A stretch of 64,000 bases of DNA from Candidatus Fimivivens faecavium (GTDB taxonomy: Bacteria; Bacillota; Clostridia; Oscillospirales; Ruminococcaceae). This document shows, piece after piece, positions 34,983-43,812 of this stretch. The first letter of the stretch is position 1. Each line of letters starts with the position of its first letter. A model generated the notes under the pieces. That model made no database searches. It was not told the DNA's origin and saw nothing but the letters and a program-made list of their open reading frames with translations. The translations under genes were made by a program, and so were the position numbers. The stretch lies in contig DVKH01000017.1 in assembly GCA_018716105.1 (NCBI GenBank), positions 1 through 64,000 on the forward strand, in the 5' to 3' direction.

Positions 34983-35885
34983 TTAATCCTCGAGCAGCGC
35001 CCACGCGCGGTTTATCACCCGCTTGGTGTTCGCGAGGATGATATCCCCATCCTCGTCGCCCCAGGGCTTTACCTCAAACGAGAGGACATACGGCTCTTCG
35101 GCGTTGAAGAAGCCCTCTTCCTTGAGGACGCGGAAGAAGTCGAGAAGTTCGGGGGTGTCGTTCGCGCTGTTCGGGAAGCCGAAGCGCGGATGCTCGTCGC
35201 CGTAGGCCTCGCATCCTTTTTTCACAACCGCGTTTCCGATGTGGAAATGATTGATATAGGGGCGCAGGGTCCGGATGACGAATTTTGAAGTCTCATAGGT
35301 AGTCGGGAAATGGGAGAGGTCGACCAAAAGCCCGAAGTTCGGGCAAAGGGTCCGCATCTCGGCCGCAAACTTCGCCGCATAGGGCGCCGGGCCGATCAGC
35401 GCGGCCTTCGCCATGTCGAAGTCGAACACCTCGAGGTTGACCGTCATGCCCTTGGCCGCCGCATAATCGCAGACGGCCTTGGCCGTCTTCACAAGCTGGG
35501 CAAACGCCTGGTCCCTGGTCGCGGGCTCCCACTTCCCGGCGAGGAAGGCAATCCCCTTCGCGCCGAGGTATTCCGCCTCGTCGACCGCCTCGAGAAGGGT
35601 CGCCTCCGCCTTTTTACGGCCCTCTTCATCGAGGTCGTTGGGGTTGAGCTTCGGCCCGAGCAGGCGCGGCTGCGCGCCGTAGCAGACCTTCAGGTGGGAC
35701 TGTTCAAGTATTCTTTTCGCCTTTGCGCGCGTGGCGTCGTCGGCGAATTTTCCGACCTCAATCGCGTCAAAAAAATCGTCGCAGGCGATGGTTTTAATCG
35801 AATCAAGCGCCTCGTACGCCGGCGAGGGATGGCTCATCCATTGGATTGTGCCGACCTGAAAATATTTGTGAATGGAATCCTTCAT
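34983..35885 (-). CDS. TIM-barrel sugar isomerase/epimerase (hydroxypyruvate-isomerase-like)
   Basis: A 300-aa protein of the AP-endonuclease-2/xylose-isomerase-like TIM-barrel superfamily. Metal-ligand candidates include the Glu of NLEVFDFDM, the Asp/His of LLVDLSHFP, the His of HFHIGN and the Glu of LSFEVKPWG. Lying between the gcl homologue and the dehydrogenase, it may interconvert tartronate semialdehyde and hydroxypyruvate. Sequence alone does not prove that substrate. Confidence 0.78.
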   Translation of the reverse strand: MKDSIHKYFQVGTIQWMSHPSPAYEALDSIKTIACDDFFDAIEVGKFADDATRAKAKRILEQSHLKVCYGAQPRLLGPKLNPNDLDEEGRKKAEATLLEAVDEAEYLGAKGIAFLAGKWEPATRDQAFAQLVKTAKAVCDYAAAKGMTVNLEVFDFDMAKAALIGPAPYAAKFAAEMRTLCPNFGLLVDLSHFPTTYETSKFVIRTLRPYINHFHIGNAVVKKGCEAYGDEHPRFGFPNSANDTPELLDFFRVLKEEGFFNAEEPYVLSFEVKPWGDEDGDIILANTKRVINRAWALLED

Positions 35886-35987
35886 CTAATCGCACCTCTT
35901 TCCGCAGTCTGTTTGGCTTTCCGTTTAGACGCCCCTGCGGAGCGGCAAAAAGTCCGCCCCGCAGAAAAGGAGTCAGCCTGTTCCAGA

Positions 35988-37661
35988 TCAGTACACGAAT
36001 TCCCGCACGCTGTCAATGGCGTTGCCCATCGAGCAGTCCACGTCCGGATCGCAGACGATGTCGATGACCGCGGGCTTCCCGCTTTCCTTAGCGCGCTTTA
36101 ACGCCGCGCCGATCTCGTCGGGGTCAAAAACGCGCTCGCCGTAGCAGGCGAAGCCCTCCGCGACCTTCACATAGTCTATCATGCCCTGGTTCTCGTGCAT
36201 CTCAACGGCATACTCATAGCCATAGGCGTATTTCTGGTTCTGGCGGATGAGGCCGAGATAGGCGTTGTTGACCACAACGACGATCACCGGGACGCCGAAC
36301 TTCGCGCAGACCGCAAGCTCCTGCACATGGAAGGTGAAGCCGAAGTCTCCCATCACCGCGACGGTCTGCTTTCCGGTCGCAATGCCCGCGCCGAACGCGG
36401 CGGGAATGTCGTAGCCGAGGCAGCCGGCGCCGCCGCTCGGGAGATAGTTTCTCGGGGAGCCGACGTCCTGAAGCTGGCCGGACCAGATCTGGGTGATGCC
36501 GCAGCCGGTTGTAAAGACGGCGTTCTCGCCGAAGAATTTGTTCAGCTCTTCAAACACGCGGTGCGGATTAATGGGTTTGCAGTCATAATCCATTTTGCGG
36601 TGGAGCTCTTTGCGCATCGCAGGGATCTTGGCGGGAAGGTCGGAGGCGTTTTTCCAGCCGCGCTTTTCGGCCGCCGCGAGGAGCATCTTGATCGCGATCT
36701 TCGCATCGGCGACAATGCCGAGGTCCGCCGGGAAGATCTTTCCGATCTCAGACGGCTCGATGTTGATATGGATGAATTTCCGGCCGCCCCGGTAGACCCT
36801 GATGTCGCCGGTGTGGCGGTCGGTGAACCGGCACCCGATGGCGAGCACGACGTCGGAAGAGAGGAAAACCTTATTTCCGACCGGCTGGCCGACCTGAATC
36901 CCGGCGTGGCCGGCGTTGAGCGGGTGATCGACCGGGATGCCGCCCTTGGCCATATAGGTCGTGATGACCGGCAGGTTCAGCAGTTCCGCGAGCTTTACAC
37001 AGCTCTCCGTGGAGTCCGACTGCATCACGCCGCCGCCCATCAGGAGGATCGGGTTCTTCGCCGCCGCGACCATGTCGAGCGCCTGCTCGACCTCCTCGGC
37101 CTTCGGCGCGGGCGCGACAACCGGCTTGGGGGAATAGGAATCGGGGTCGAACTCGATGTCGGCGTTCTGCACGTCCAGCGGAAGGTCGATCAGCACCGGG
37201 CCGGGTTTCCCCTCCCTCGCGAGCCAGAACGCCTCGCGGAAGGTCTCCGCCACCTGGTTCGGGTCGGTGACGCAGTAGGATTTCTTGGTGACCGGCTCGG
37301 CGATTTTTTTCATATCGACGCACTGGAACGCATCTTTCCCAAGCTGCGCCGTCACGGCCTGGCCTGTGATCGCGATCACCGGGATGCTGTCGATCTGGCA
37401 GGTGTAAAGCCCGGTGGTGAAGTTGGTCGCGCCGGGGCCGGAAGTGCAGAGCGCAACGGCAATCCGTCCGCTCGCGCGGTAATAGCCGCCCGCCGCATGG
37501 ACGCAGCACTCCTCGTGGCGGTGGCAATAGTGTTTGATCTTTTTGGTCTCGGCCATGTGCTTATAAAGGCCGTTGATCCCCGCGCCCGGGATCCCAAAAG
37601 CGTCGGTGATCCCCTCCATCTCCAAAATGCGGACGATGGCTTCGGAAGCTTTCATTTTCAT
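35988..37661 (-). CDS. gcl: Glyoxylate carboligase homologue (ThDP enzyme)
   Basis: A 557-aa thiamin diphosphate enzyme. Gcl-like segments are clear: IEFDPDSYSP, RHTGDIRVYRGGRKFIHI, FPADLGIVADAK and VNNAYLGLIRQNQ. The ThDP motif runs from GDFGFTF to NNAYLGL. Gcl joins two glyoxylates into tartronate semialdehyde plus CO2. In E. coli Gcl the canonical catalytic Glu is Val51, but here that position is Glu50 (RHEECC), as in acetolactate synthases. It is the first gene of the operon with isomerase and dehydrogenase, under the IclR regulator upstream. A related 2-oxoacid carboligase activity is possible. Confidence 0.82.
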   Translation of the reverse strand: MKMKASEAIVRILEMEGITDAFGIPGAGINGLYKHMAETKKIKHYCHRHEECCVHAAGGYYRASGRIAVALCTSGPGATNFTTGLYTCQIDSIPVIAITGQAVTAQLGKDAFQCVDMKKIAEPVTKKSYCVTDPNQVAETFREAFWLAREGKPGPVLIDLPLDVQNADIEFDPDSYSPKPVVAPAPKAEEVEQALDMVAAAKNPILLMGGGVMQSDSTESCVKLAELLNLPVITTYMAKGGIPVDHPLNAGHAGIQVGQPVGNKVFLSSDVVLAIGCRFTDRHTGDIRVYRGGRKFIHINIEPSEIGKIFPADLGIVADAKIAIKMLLAAAEKRGWKNASDLPAKIPAMRKELHRKMDYDCKPINPHRVFEELNKFFGENAVFTTGCGITQIWSGQLQDVGSPRNYLPSGGAGCLGYDIPAAFGAGIATGKQTVAVMGDFGFTFHVQELAVCAKFGVPVIVVVVNNAYLGLIRQNQKYAYGYEYAVEMHENQGMIDYVKVAEGFACYGERVFDPDEIGAALKRAKESGKPAVIDIVCDPDVDCSMGNAIDSVREFVY

Positions 37662-37685
37662 GCTTTCACCCTTTTGATCATATTA

Positions 37686-37702
37686 ATTTTAATAATTAAA
37701 AT
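37686..37702. promoter_or_regulatory. Candidate IclR operator (perfect palindrome)
   Basis: ATTTTAATAATTAAAAT is a perfect palindrome of two 8-base arms around a single A, 25 bp before the gcl start. A related AT-rich stretch containing ATTTTAAT lies upstream of the iclR gene near 38705. Confidence 0.45.
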
Positions 37703-37836
37703 ATTGTTTCTATATTTAATAATACTACAGAACCTTCGGCGAATGCAAGGGCTTTCTCCTGTCTTATCCAAAAAATTACGGGCAGCCTTCCATTTTCCAA
37801 CAGAAAACCGCCCGCGGGGCCTGAAAATATCAAGTT

Positions 37837-38661
37837 TTAGCCGGCCTTACCAGCAGCATGCTTGTGTTTTCCCGGATCATAGCCAAGCCGGAACGAAACC
37901 TGCTGCGCGGCGTCGAGCAAAAACGGCAGCTTGTCGTAAATGTGCTCGTCGGTCATCCGGGTTGCCGGCCCGCTCACTGATAGCCCCGCGATCACCTTGC
38001 CGGTGAAATCCCGCACCGGGGCGGCAATGCAGCGCGCGCCCGACTCGCATTCCTCGTTGTCGAAGGCATAATCCTGGCGCCGGACCTGTTCAAGCTCGGC
38101 CATCAGCTCCTCTTTGGTCGTCAGGGTGTGGTCGGTAAACCGGGTCATCCCCTTGGTGGCGATCAAATGGTCGATCTGCGGCTCGGTGTAATTAAGCAGG
38201 AGGAGCTTGCCAACGCCGGTGCAGTGCATCGGCGCGATATTCCCAATCCGCTGCGTGGTCATCAGCATGGTCTTCGGCCCGGCCACCGCCTCGATGTAAA
38301 CCACCGACATGTCATGCTCCTCCGCAATATTGGCGGACTCGTTGAAGATATGAGAGACGCTGCGAAGAAATGGGACAGAGATATCGCGAAGGCCCTTCCG
38401 GCTGCTGACATTGGAAGCAACCGCACAGATTTTATATGTAAGGAAATATCTTCCAGTGTCAAAATCCTGTGCGACATACCCCTTTTTTTGAAGCGTCGTG
38501 ATAAACCGCAGCGCCGTACTCGTGTTCATCTCCACCAGCCGCGCGATATCTTGAAGCCGAACCGGCTCTTCCTGCTCCGAAAGCATCTCCAAAATATTCA
38601 GCAGTTTTTCGGAGGACTGATTCGGGCGCGTGATCTTTTCATCTCCCGCGGTCTTTCGCAT
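37837..38661 (-). CDS. IclR-family transcriptional regulator
   Basis: A 274-aa protein. The N-terminal winged helix is seen in SEKLLNILEMLSEQEEPVRL and MNTSTALRFITTLQKKGYV. The C-terminal effector domain has MHCTGVGKLLL and GLSVSGPATRM. IclR proteins often control glyoxylate or aromatic-acid genes, and in several bacteria one (AllR-type) regulates gcl. Here it is encoded directly upstream of the gcl homologue, on the same strand, with an AT-rich 175-bp gap that can hold the operon promoter. Confidence 0.92.
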   Translation of the reverse strand: MRKTAGDEKITRPNQSSEKLLNILEMLSEQEEPVRLQDIARLVEMNTSTALRFITTLQKKGYVAQDFDTGRYFLTYKICAVASNVSSRKGLRDISVPFLRSVSHIFNESANIAEEHDMSVVYIEAVAGPKTMLMTTQRIGNIAPMHCTGVGKLLLLNYTEPQIDHLIATKGMTRFTDHTLTTKEELMAELEQVRRQDYAFDNEECESGARCIAAPVRDFTGKVIAGLSVSGPATRMTDEHIYDKLPFLLDAAQQVSFRLGYDPGKHKHAAGKAG

Positions 38662-38970
38662 TGGACATCCTCCTCCCTGAATTTCTTTCTAAATGATATT
38701 ATAGCAATTATTTTAATATTTGCAATTTGGTTTTATGATTTTTATAAACATAAGACCCACGCCGAAACGCCTGCGGCCGCTTTCATATTCAGCCGCAAAA
38801 AACCTGTTTCCCTAAATCTCTCCTTTTTTCTCCAGAATATGTGTAATATCCTCTAGAGGAATCCTGATGTTGTGTAAAGCAACACCCGCAATTGCTACTA
38901 TGCACAAACTGCAATCGGATGTAAGGGGGATTTTTTAAAGGAAAGCCTGATAGCGGGCGTCGACCTACCT

Positions 38971-39216
38971 GTGGCGTTCGCAATGATCCTGGTTTTATAC
39001 ATTGTCTCAATATCCGCCGCGGTAAATCGCATCGGGCAGAGCGCACAGGCGCTCTCTCAGGGAGCGGCCGAAAAGCCTCAGCCGTCCAGGAACCCGCCGC
39101 CGCCATCAACGGAATCCCCGTTCAGATTCAGAAGGATGCCGGAAATTCCCGTGAGTTTCAGGCGCAAGATGTCCCGGTTGCGGAACACAGCGCCCCCGTC
39201 GGATTTGCGACAGTAG
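38971..39216 (+). CDS. Possible small membrane protein (OadG-like?), low support
   Basis: A GTG-started frame of 81 codons with one hydrophobic helix (FAMILVLYIVSISAAV), then a Pro-rich low-complexity tail. The helix-plus-linker layout recalls gamma subunits of sodium-pumping decarboxylases, but similarity is too short to name it. Coding-like sequence (IPVQIQKDAGNS) continues in a neighbouring frame after about 39110, which suggests a frameshifted relic. The rest of 38662-39474 shows no supported gene. Confidence 0.25.
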   Translation: MAFAMILVLYIVSISAAVNRIGQSAQALSQGAAEKPQPSRNPPPPSTESPFRFRRMPEIPVSFRRKMSRLRNTAPPSDLRQ

Positions 39217-39396
39217 ATTTTCAAAAAAACGCTCGCTATAAAGCGAAACGCCCATTAAGAAGTTATTTCGCGGCCGCAGGGCGGAATGACCCAAAGCTGC
39301 GCCGCCCTGCTTTTTCTTTGCCGTCCAACGGTTTGTCCATTCCCGTCCTGAAAATCCAGTAAGCACAATAAAGCAATCCGGAATAAACCTTGCCGC

Positions 39397-39436
39397 CCAG
39401 CCAACGGCGGCGTATAAATGCGCCGCCGTTGGCTGG
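39397..39436. repeat. Perfect 16-bp inverted repeat
   Basis: CCAGCCAACGGCGGCG and CGCCGCCGTTGGCTGG flank an 8-base AT loop (TATAAATG). No T-run follows on either strand. It lies 38 bp past the stop of the DUF3788 gene and could be a terminator or a relic of a mobile element end. Confidence 0.7.
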
Positions 39437-39474
39437 CCCGACCGGCTTTGCCGTCATCCCTACGAAAGGGATTG

Positions 39475-39888
39475 TTATTTCCGATTTGGTTTTCTTTTAA
39501 TACCCAGCAATTTCATATAATCATCAAATTCATCAGTATTGGTCGGTTCAAACATTACCCATTTTCCATCATGATAGGTTTTTGCTTCATCATACTGCCT
39601 GCAAACGGCATCAGAAAGAGTATGCCTTATATCTTCAAATCGTGTTCTTTCGTCTTTCCCAAAGATGATCATGAAACCAACGCAATTCTTTTTTGCGTAC
39701 AGGCAGCAAAGTGTTTTGCCGCCTCTCCGATATTTATACTCGTAGGTCCAATTCTTACCGCCGGAATTCCACACTTTTTCCATTTCGTATTTTTCATCAA
39801 TAGCCGAACATAACGCTTGCCAGACTTCAAACAAAACTTGTCCGAGCAATTCAGTCATAGCTGATTGGGATGGTATAATTTCAAGCAT
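39475..39888 (-). CDS. DUF3788-type protein
   Basis: A 137-aa soluble protein. It matches the layout of DUF3788: an N-terminal helix, then GGKNWTYEYKYRRGGKTLCCLYAKKN, GFMIIFGKDER and a C-terminal DGKWVMFEPTNTDEFDDYMKLL. This family is common in gut Firmicutes, its function is unknown, and it is sometimes linked to stress or small-molecule sensing. It is AT-richer than the core genes and borders the decayed region to its right. Confidence 0.75.
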   Translation of the reverse strand: MLEIIPSQSAMTELLGQVLFEVWQALCSAIDEKYEMEKVWNSGGKNWTYEYKYRRGGKTLCCLYAKKNCVGFMIIFGKDERTRFEDIRHTLSDAVCRQYDEAKTYHDGKWVMFEPTNTDEFDDYMKLLGIKRKPNRK

Positions 39889-39980
39889 TTTGTCCCCTCC
39901 GTGTCTGGATAGCTCTGTACTCTTGTATAATTCTCAAACGCCTGCTGAATAACGGTATCGGCAGCCCCGCCTCAACCGCA

Positions 39981-40245
39981 TCATAGAGAAAAATATACGC
40001 CGTTTTTTATGGCTTTCCTGTTGTGTAACCGAGCGTCCCTCCCCAAAACAGCGGAGCAGGTAAAATCGAGATAATCCGTCCTGCACCGGCGGAGCTGTTC
40101 TTTGAAGATCCGCTCCAAATCCTCTTTGGCGTGCATAATTTCCCAGGCCGGCGTCTTTGTGGCAAGGCGATACGATTCCCTCAGCTACCGGCTGAGCGCC
40201 TCGCCGGGAAAGCCTTCGCTCTCCCCGTCGTGGTAGCGCCAGGCG
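39981..40245 (-). pseudogene. Remnant of an aldo/keto reductase
   Basis: Minus-strand reading gives YHDGESEGFPGEALSR, a TAG stop, then ESYRLATKTPAW and EDLERIFKEQLRRCRTDYLDF, which match consecutive segments of ferredoxin-type aldo/keto reductases. Both ends and the rest of the barrel are missing. It is a fragment, not a functional gene. Confidence 0.65.
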
Positions 40246-40429
40246 GGTTCAGAACAGTTGACGCCGCCCCTCTATCGCCCGGGCAATTATCCTCTGCGCC
40301 GCAGGCCGGTCGATGTCCTGCTTCTTTTTATATCGTTGGGGTCTGCGGGTTCTCTCGGCGCTACGCCCCCCCTTCTTTCTTATCGTTAAAATCTTTATGG
40401 AAGTATTATAAAATAGAGATAGCATGTTG

Positions 40430-40550
40430 TCTACCGGATGACGCACTGTTGTCATCCCGCGAATGTTTGGGCTGCGTCCTGCACGGGCTGGAAGAGGACG
40501 GCGAGGATATCCCCGCTCCCACCCCTCTGACACAGATCAAAACCAAAGAA
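40430..40550 (+). pseudogene. Remnant of a HicB-type antitoxin
   Basis: A short frame reads CVLHGLEEDGEDIPAPTPL followed by IKTKENE, the usual C-terminal part of HicB-family antitoxins. No hicA toxin and no intact N-terminus are present. It runs into unrelated sequence on the right, so it is a broken piece. Confidence 0.5.
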
Positions 40551-40619
40551 AACGAGCGCGCGGATCAGCTTGCCAATCTTCGCAGTTGCGGCATCTCCAT
40601 CCAAGATAACGCCCCGCAC

Positions 40620-40869
40620 TTTATGAACCGCACTGGGCGCAGCTTTTCATGGCGTGGAAACGATACTGCGCCGCCAACGGCATGTCGCCGGTCAACTTAT
40701 ATGAGCTGCGGCATACCTTTGTAAGCTTGGCTAAGCGCCTTCCAGAGGGCCTTGTATAGCCTATTGCCGGCCATAGCAAGGATATGGATACCTTTGGAAT
40801 TTACGGCCACAAGATCACAGGAGCCGACCAAAAAGCAGCCGAAAGCCTCGGTGCAATCTATCAAATATA
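40620..40869 (+). pseudogene. C-terminal remnant of a tyrosine recombinase (integrase)
   Basis: The frame reads YELRHTFVSLAKRLPEGLV, a TAG stop, then IAGHSKDMDTFGIYGH and a tail to TAA at 40867-40869. ELRHTF carries the catalytic Arg/His, GHS the second His and GIYGH the nucleophilic Tyr of phage-type integrases. The N-terminal domains are missing. It lies 33 bp from the convergent serine recombinase and marks an older integration event. Confidence 0.75.
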
Positions 40870-40901
40870 ACGGGTTAAAAGCAAGTGGGTTTGAAAGTGG
40901 C

Positions 40902-42419
40902 TTAAAACAAAAATAAACCGCTCTGGAATTGGCTTTCCAAAGCGGTTTTTGTTGGTGGAGACAGGCCAACCAAATCCGAACCCAGAAAGTCCTCGACTTC
41001 CTTTAGCGTGATTGTCTGTGTACCGTGCTGATAGTTGTAGGTCAGCACCAGCTTATCGTCATACACATACACGGAATTGACAAAGGTATCAACCAGCCGT
41101 TTCTGGAAATCTCGGTCATTGGGATTTCCGTACCGGAACTGAGAAAACCAATGCTCCATATACTCTCGCGTCAGCTTCGGCTTTTGCAGTTCTGCCGTTG
41201 TGATGCTGATTGACAGATCCTTGCGCTGCTTTTCCAATTCTTCAAGCCTCTGTTTTGTGGAAACAGTAAATATCCCCTGCTGGATGGCATTGAGCATATT
41301 TTCGATGCCCTTTTCCGTTTCGGCAAGCTGACGGCGCAGAGCAAGGATAGTCACATCCTCGCGCTCCTGCATGGCAAGCAGCGCGTCAATGATCTTACTT
41401 ATCTTTTCCTCATTCAGCACCCGTTCCATTGTCAGCCGGACAACAGCACGTTCGATCCAGTCCTTCTTGACCGCTTTTTTGTCACAGCCTTTTTTACGCT
41501 TGGCATTGCCGCATTTGTAGTAATAATGCATTGCTCCGGTGTGACTCTTGCCGCTTTCGCCTACCATCATGCGCTCGCATTTTCCACAGAATAGTTTCGT
41601 GGTCAGCAGAAAATCTTCATGTGCTTTCGCCATCGCAGGGGCTCGTTTGTTTTTCTCCATACGCTGCTGAACACGATAAAACAAATCTTCCGGCACGATG
41701 GCAGGAACGCCGCCGGGAATGACCACATCCTGATAGCTATACTCACCAATGTACTTGCGATTCTTGAGCAGTGCATTGAAGCTGTTCATATTGAACGGCT
41801 TGCCGCGTTTCGTTGTCAGTCCACGCGAATTGAAATCCTCGACGATGGAGCGAACCGTTGCACCCTCGGAATACCGTTCAAAAATTTCTACCACCAGCGG
41901 AGCGGTCTCAGGATCGATAACCAGCTTCTGAGTCTGCTTGTCCAGCAGATAACCGAGAGGAATCCCGCCGCCGTTGTTCTTGCCTTTGAGTGCATTTTCC
42001 TTTTGCCCGCGATGTATTTTCTCGGACAGTTCTGCTGAGTAAAACTCGGCATAACCTTCCAGCATGGATTCGAGAATGATACCCTCCGGTCCGTCAGATA
42101 TATGTTCTTTCGCGGACACAACCTTTACGCCGTTCTTTTTCAGAATGTGCTTGTAGTGTGCGCTGTCGTAACGGTCACGGGAGAAGCGGTCGAGCTTCCA
42201 GACAAGCACGATTTCAAAGAGTCCCTTTGCGCTGTCCTTGATCATATGCTGGAACTCCGGGCGGTCAGCAGTCTTTGCGGATAATGCGCGGTCAATATAG
42301 CTGCCGACGATGGTCATACCGTTGCGCTCGGCATAATCAGTACACTCGCGGAGCTGACCTTCAATCGATTCTTCCCGCTGACTGTCAGAGGAATAGCGGG
42401 CATAGATTACCGCGTTCAT
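40902..42419 (-). CDS. Large serine recombinase of the island
   Basis: A 505-aa site-specific recombinase. The N-terminal resolvase domain starts MNAVIYARYSSDSQREESIE (catalytic Ser near residue 10) and contains WKLDRFSRDRYD. The recombinase domain is central, the zinc-ribbon domain has CGKCERMM and CGNAKRKKGC, and a coiled coil follows (residues ~370-410). It probably integrates and excises the surrounding element. Its start overlaps the YhcG gene by 4 nt, so it is read from the XRE-YhcG promoter. Confidence 0.93.
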   Translation of the reverse strand: MNAVIYARYSSDSQREESIEGQLRECTDYAERNGMTIVGSYIDRALSAKTADRPEFQHMIKDSAKGLFEIVLVWKLDRFSRDRYDSAHYKHILKKNGVKVVSAKEHISDGPEGIILESMLEGYAEFYSAELSEKIHRGQKENALKGKNNGGGIPLGYLLDKQTQKLVIDPETAPLVVEIFERYSEGATVRSIVEDFNSRGLTTKRGKPFNMNSFNALLKNRKYIGEYSYQDVVIPGGVPAIVPEDLFYRVQQRMEKNKRAPAMAKAHEDFLLTTKLFCGKCERMMVGESGKSHTGAMHYYYKCGNAKRKKGCDKKAVKKDWIERAVVRLTMERVLNEEKISKIIDALLAMQEREDVTILALRRQLAETEKGIENMLNAIQQGIFTVSTKQRLEELEKQRKDLSISITTAELQKPKLTREYMEHWFSQFRYGNPNDRDFQKRLVDTFVNSVYVYDDKLVLTYNYQHGTQTITLKEVEDFLGSDLVGLSPPTKTALESQFQSGLFLF

Positions 42420-43429
42420 TCTTCATCACCTGCACCGCTTTCCAGCGCAAGCTCGGTCAATTCACGCAGCTTATTTTGCAGCAGTTGCTTGTCAGGCAGA
42501 TGCAGTGTATAATCTGCAACCATTGTGGGGGACATGGTTCTGCTGAGTGCGTATTCAACGACGGTATCATCCTTGCCTGTGCAGAGAATCAAACCAACGC
42601 TTGGATTTTCGTTTGGCTTTCTTACATCACGATCAAGGGCTTCCAAATAGAAATTCAGCTGTCCCATATGCTCCGGGCGAAACACATCAATCTTCAATTC
42701 GATTGCCACAAGACAGGTCAGAGCGCGGTTGTAGAATAACAAGTCAATGAAGAAATCGGTGTTACCAACTTGAACGCGGTATTCCTCACCAACAAAAGTA
42801 AAGTCGTGCCCAAATTCCAAAATAAAATCCTTCAAGTGGGAAACAATTTGACGGCGCAAATCCCTTTCCTTATACGGCTCGTTAAGATCGAGAAATTCAA
42901 ACACATAGGAATCACGCAGTGCAGCCAATCCTCCGTTTCCCGCGACCAATTCCTTGTGCTTTGCATCGGAAAGCATAGTGCGCTCATAGAGCATACTACC
43001 GATTTGACGATCCAGTTCACGCTTTGTATAACGGTTGGCAATACACAGACGCAGATAAAATTCGCGGGCTTCATCGGTTTTGCATCCTGTCATAATCAGC
43101 AGATTATTTGTCCACGGAATTTCTCTCACCAGTGGTGAGAGTTTTTCGTTGTCACAATAGGTTTCATAAAACTGTTTCATGCGCCAGATATTCTGTGCCG
43201 AAAAGCCTTTCACAGTCGGATAATGGGTTTGCAGAAATGCAGAAAAATCCGCGACGATGCTCTTGCCCCAGCCGCCGTCTTTCACTCTTTCGCTGACATA
43301 CGCGCCGATTTCCCAGTACATCTGAATCAGTTCCGCATTGACCGCTTTCATTGCGCGGGTGCGGGCATTGTCGATGATAGAAATAATTTCATCAAACTGT
43401 CCCGTTTTCGGGGTTAATTCCTTGCTCAT
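42416..43429 (-). CDS. YhcG/DUF1016 family PD-(D/E)XK nuclease
   Basis: A 337-aa protein with an N-terminal DUF1016 domain (MYWEIGAYVSERVKDGGWG, then NIWRMKQFYETY) and a C-terminal nuclease-like domain with FFIDLLFYN and AIELKIDVFRPEHMGQL (the E-L-K pair of PD-(D/E)XK). The family is common on mobile elements and near defence loci, and its target is unknown. It overlaps both neighbours by 4 nt (XRE upstream, recombinase downstream), so all three are tightly coupled. Confidence 0.9.
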   Translation of the reverse strand: MSKELTPKTGQFDEIISIIDNARTRAMKAVNAELIQMYWEIGAYVSERVKDGGWGKSIVADFSAFLQTHYPTVKGFSAQNIWRMKQFYETYCDNEKLSPLVREIPWTNNLLIMTGCKTDEAREFYLRLCIANRYTKRELDRQIGSMLYERTMLSDAKHKELVAGNGGLAALRDSYVFEFLDLNEPYKERDLRRQIVSHLKDFILEFGHDFTFVGEEYRVQVGNTDFFIDLLFYNRALTCLVAIELKIDVFRPEHMGQLNFYLEALDRDVRKPNENPSVGLILCTGKDDTVVEYALSRTMSPTMVADYTLHLPDKQLLQNKLRELTELALESGAGDEE

Positions 43430-43782
43430 GTTTTCACCTCCCCAAGCATTTGTATCAGTGTTTTCTTTAGTTTATCGTTCAGCGGAGAAGACGGATCAAA
43501 GCACATCTCCACAAATTGCGCAAGCTCTGGATTGTCCTTGCCAACTGGGGGCTTTGCCTGATACAGCTTCCCCTGCGGTTCGTCGCAGCGGGCAAAAATA
43601 TAGTCCATTGAAACATCGAAATAATCTGCATATTTCCGTAAAAGCTCCACAGTCGGTGTCGCTTGTCCGTTTTCATATCGGTTGATACTGGACTGCGTAG
43701 ATCCGATTACATCGGCAAACTTCGCCTGAGAAAGGCCGATACTCTCGCGTAGGGAACGCAGTCTGTTACCCAGTTGTTTCAT
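43426..43782 (-). CDS. XRE-family regulator of the YhcG-recombinase operon
   Basis: A 118-aa protein. The helix-turn-helix reads LGNRLRSLRESIGLSQAKFADVI and QSSINRYENGQATPTVELL; the C-terminal part is acidic. The ATG at 43782 has AGGAGG 9 nt upstream. It probably represses its own promoter through the palindrome at 43821-43852 and so also controls the nuclease and the recombinase. Loss of repression would be expected to induce excision. Confidence 0.88.
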   Translation of the reverse strand: MKQLGNRLRSLRESIGLSQAKFADVIGSTQSSINRYENGQATPTVELLRKYADYFDVSMDYIFARCDEPQGKLYQAKPPVGKDNPELAQFVEMCFDPSSPLNDKLKKTLIQMLGEVKT

Positions 43783-43812
43783 CAAAAGCAACCTCCTTCT
43801 CGGGTTAAATAT

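Noticed and set aside
36195..38006. A 603-codon plus-strand frame opposite gcl
   Set aside because: Antisense shadow of the gcl and iclR genes. The product is Arg/His-rich with no recognisable domain.
40131..40724. A 197-codon plus-strand frame in the decayed region
   Set aside because: It stitches unrelated pieces together (antisense aldo/keto reductase, HicB remnant, out-of-frame integrase). Not a real gene.
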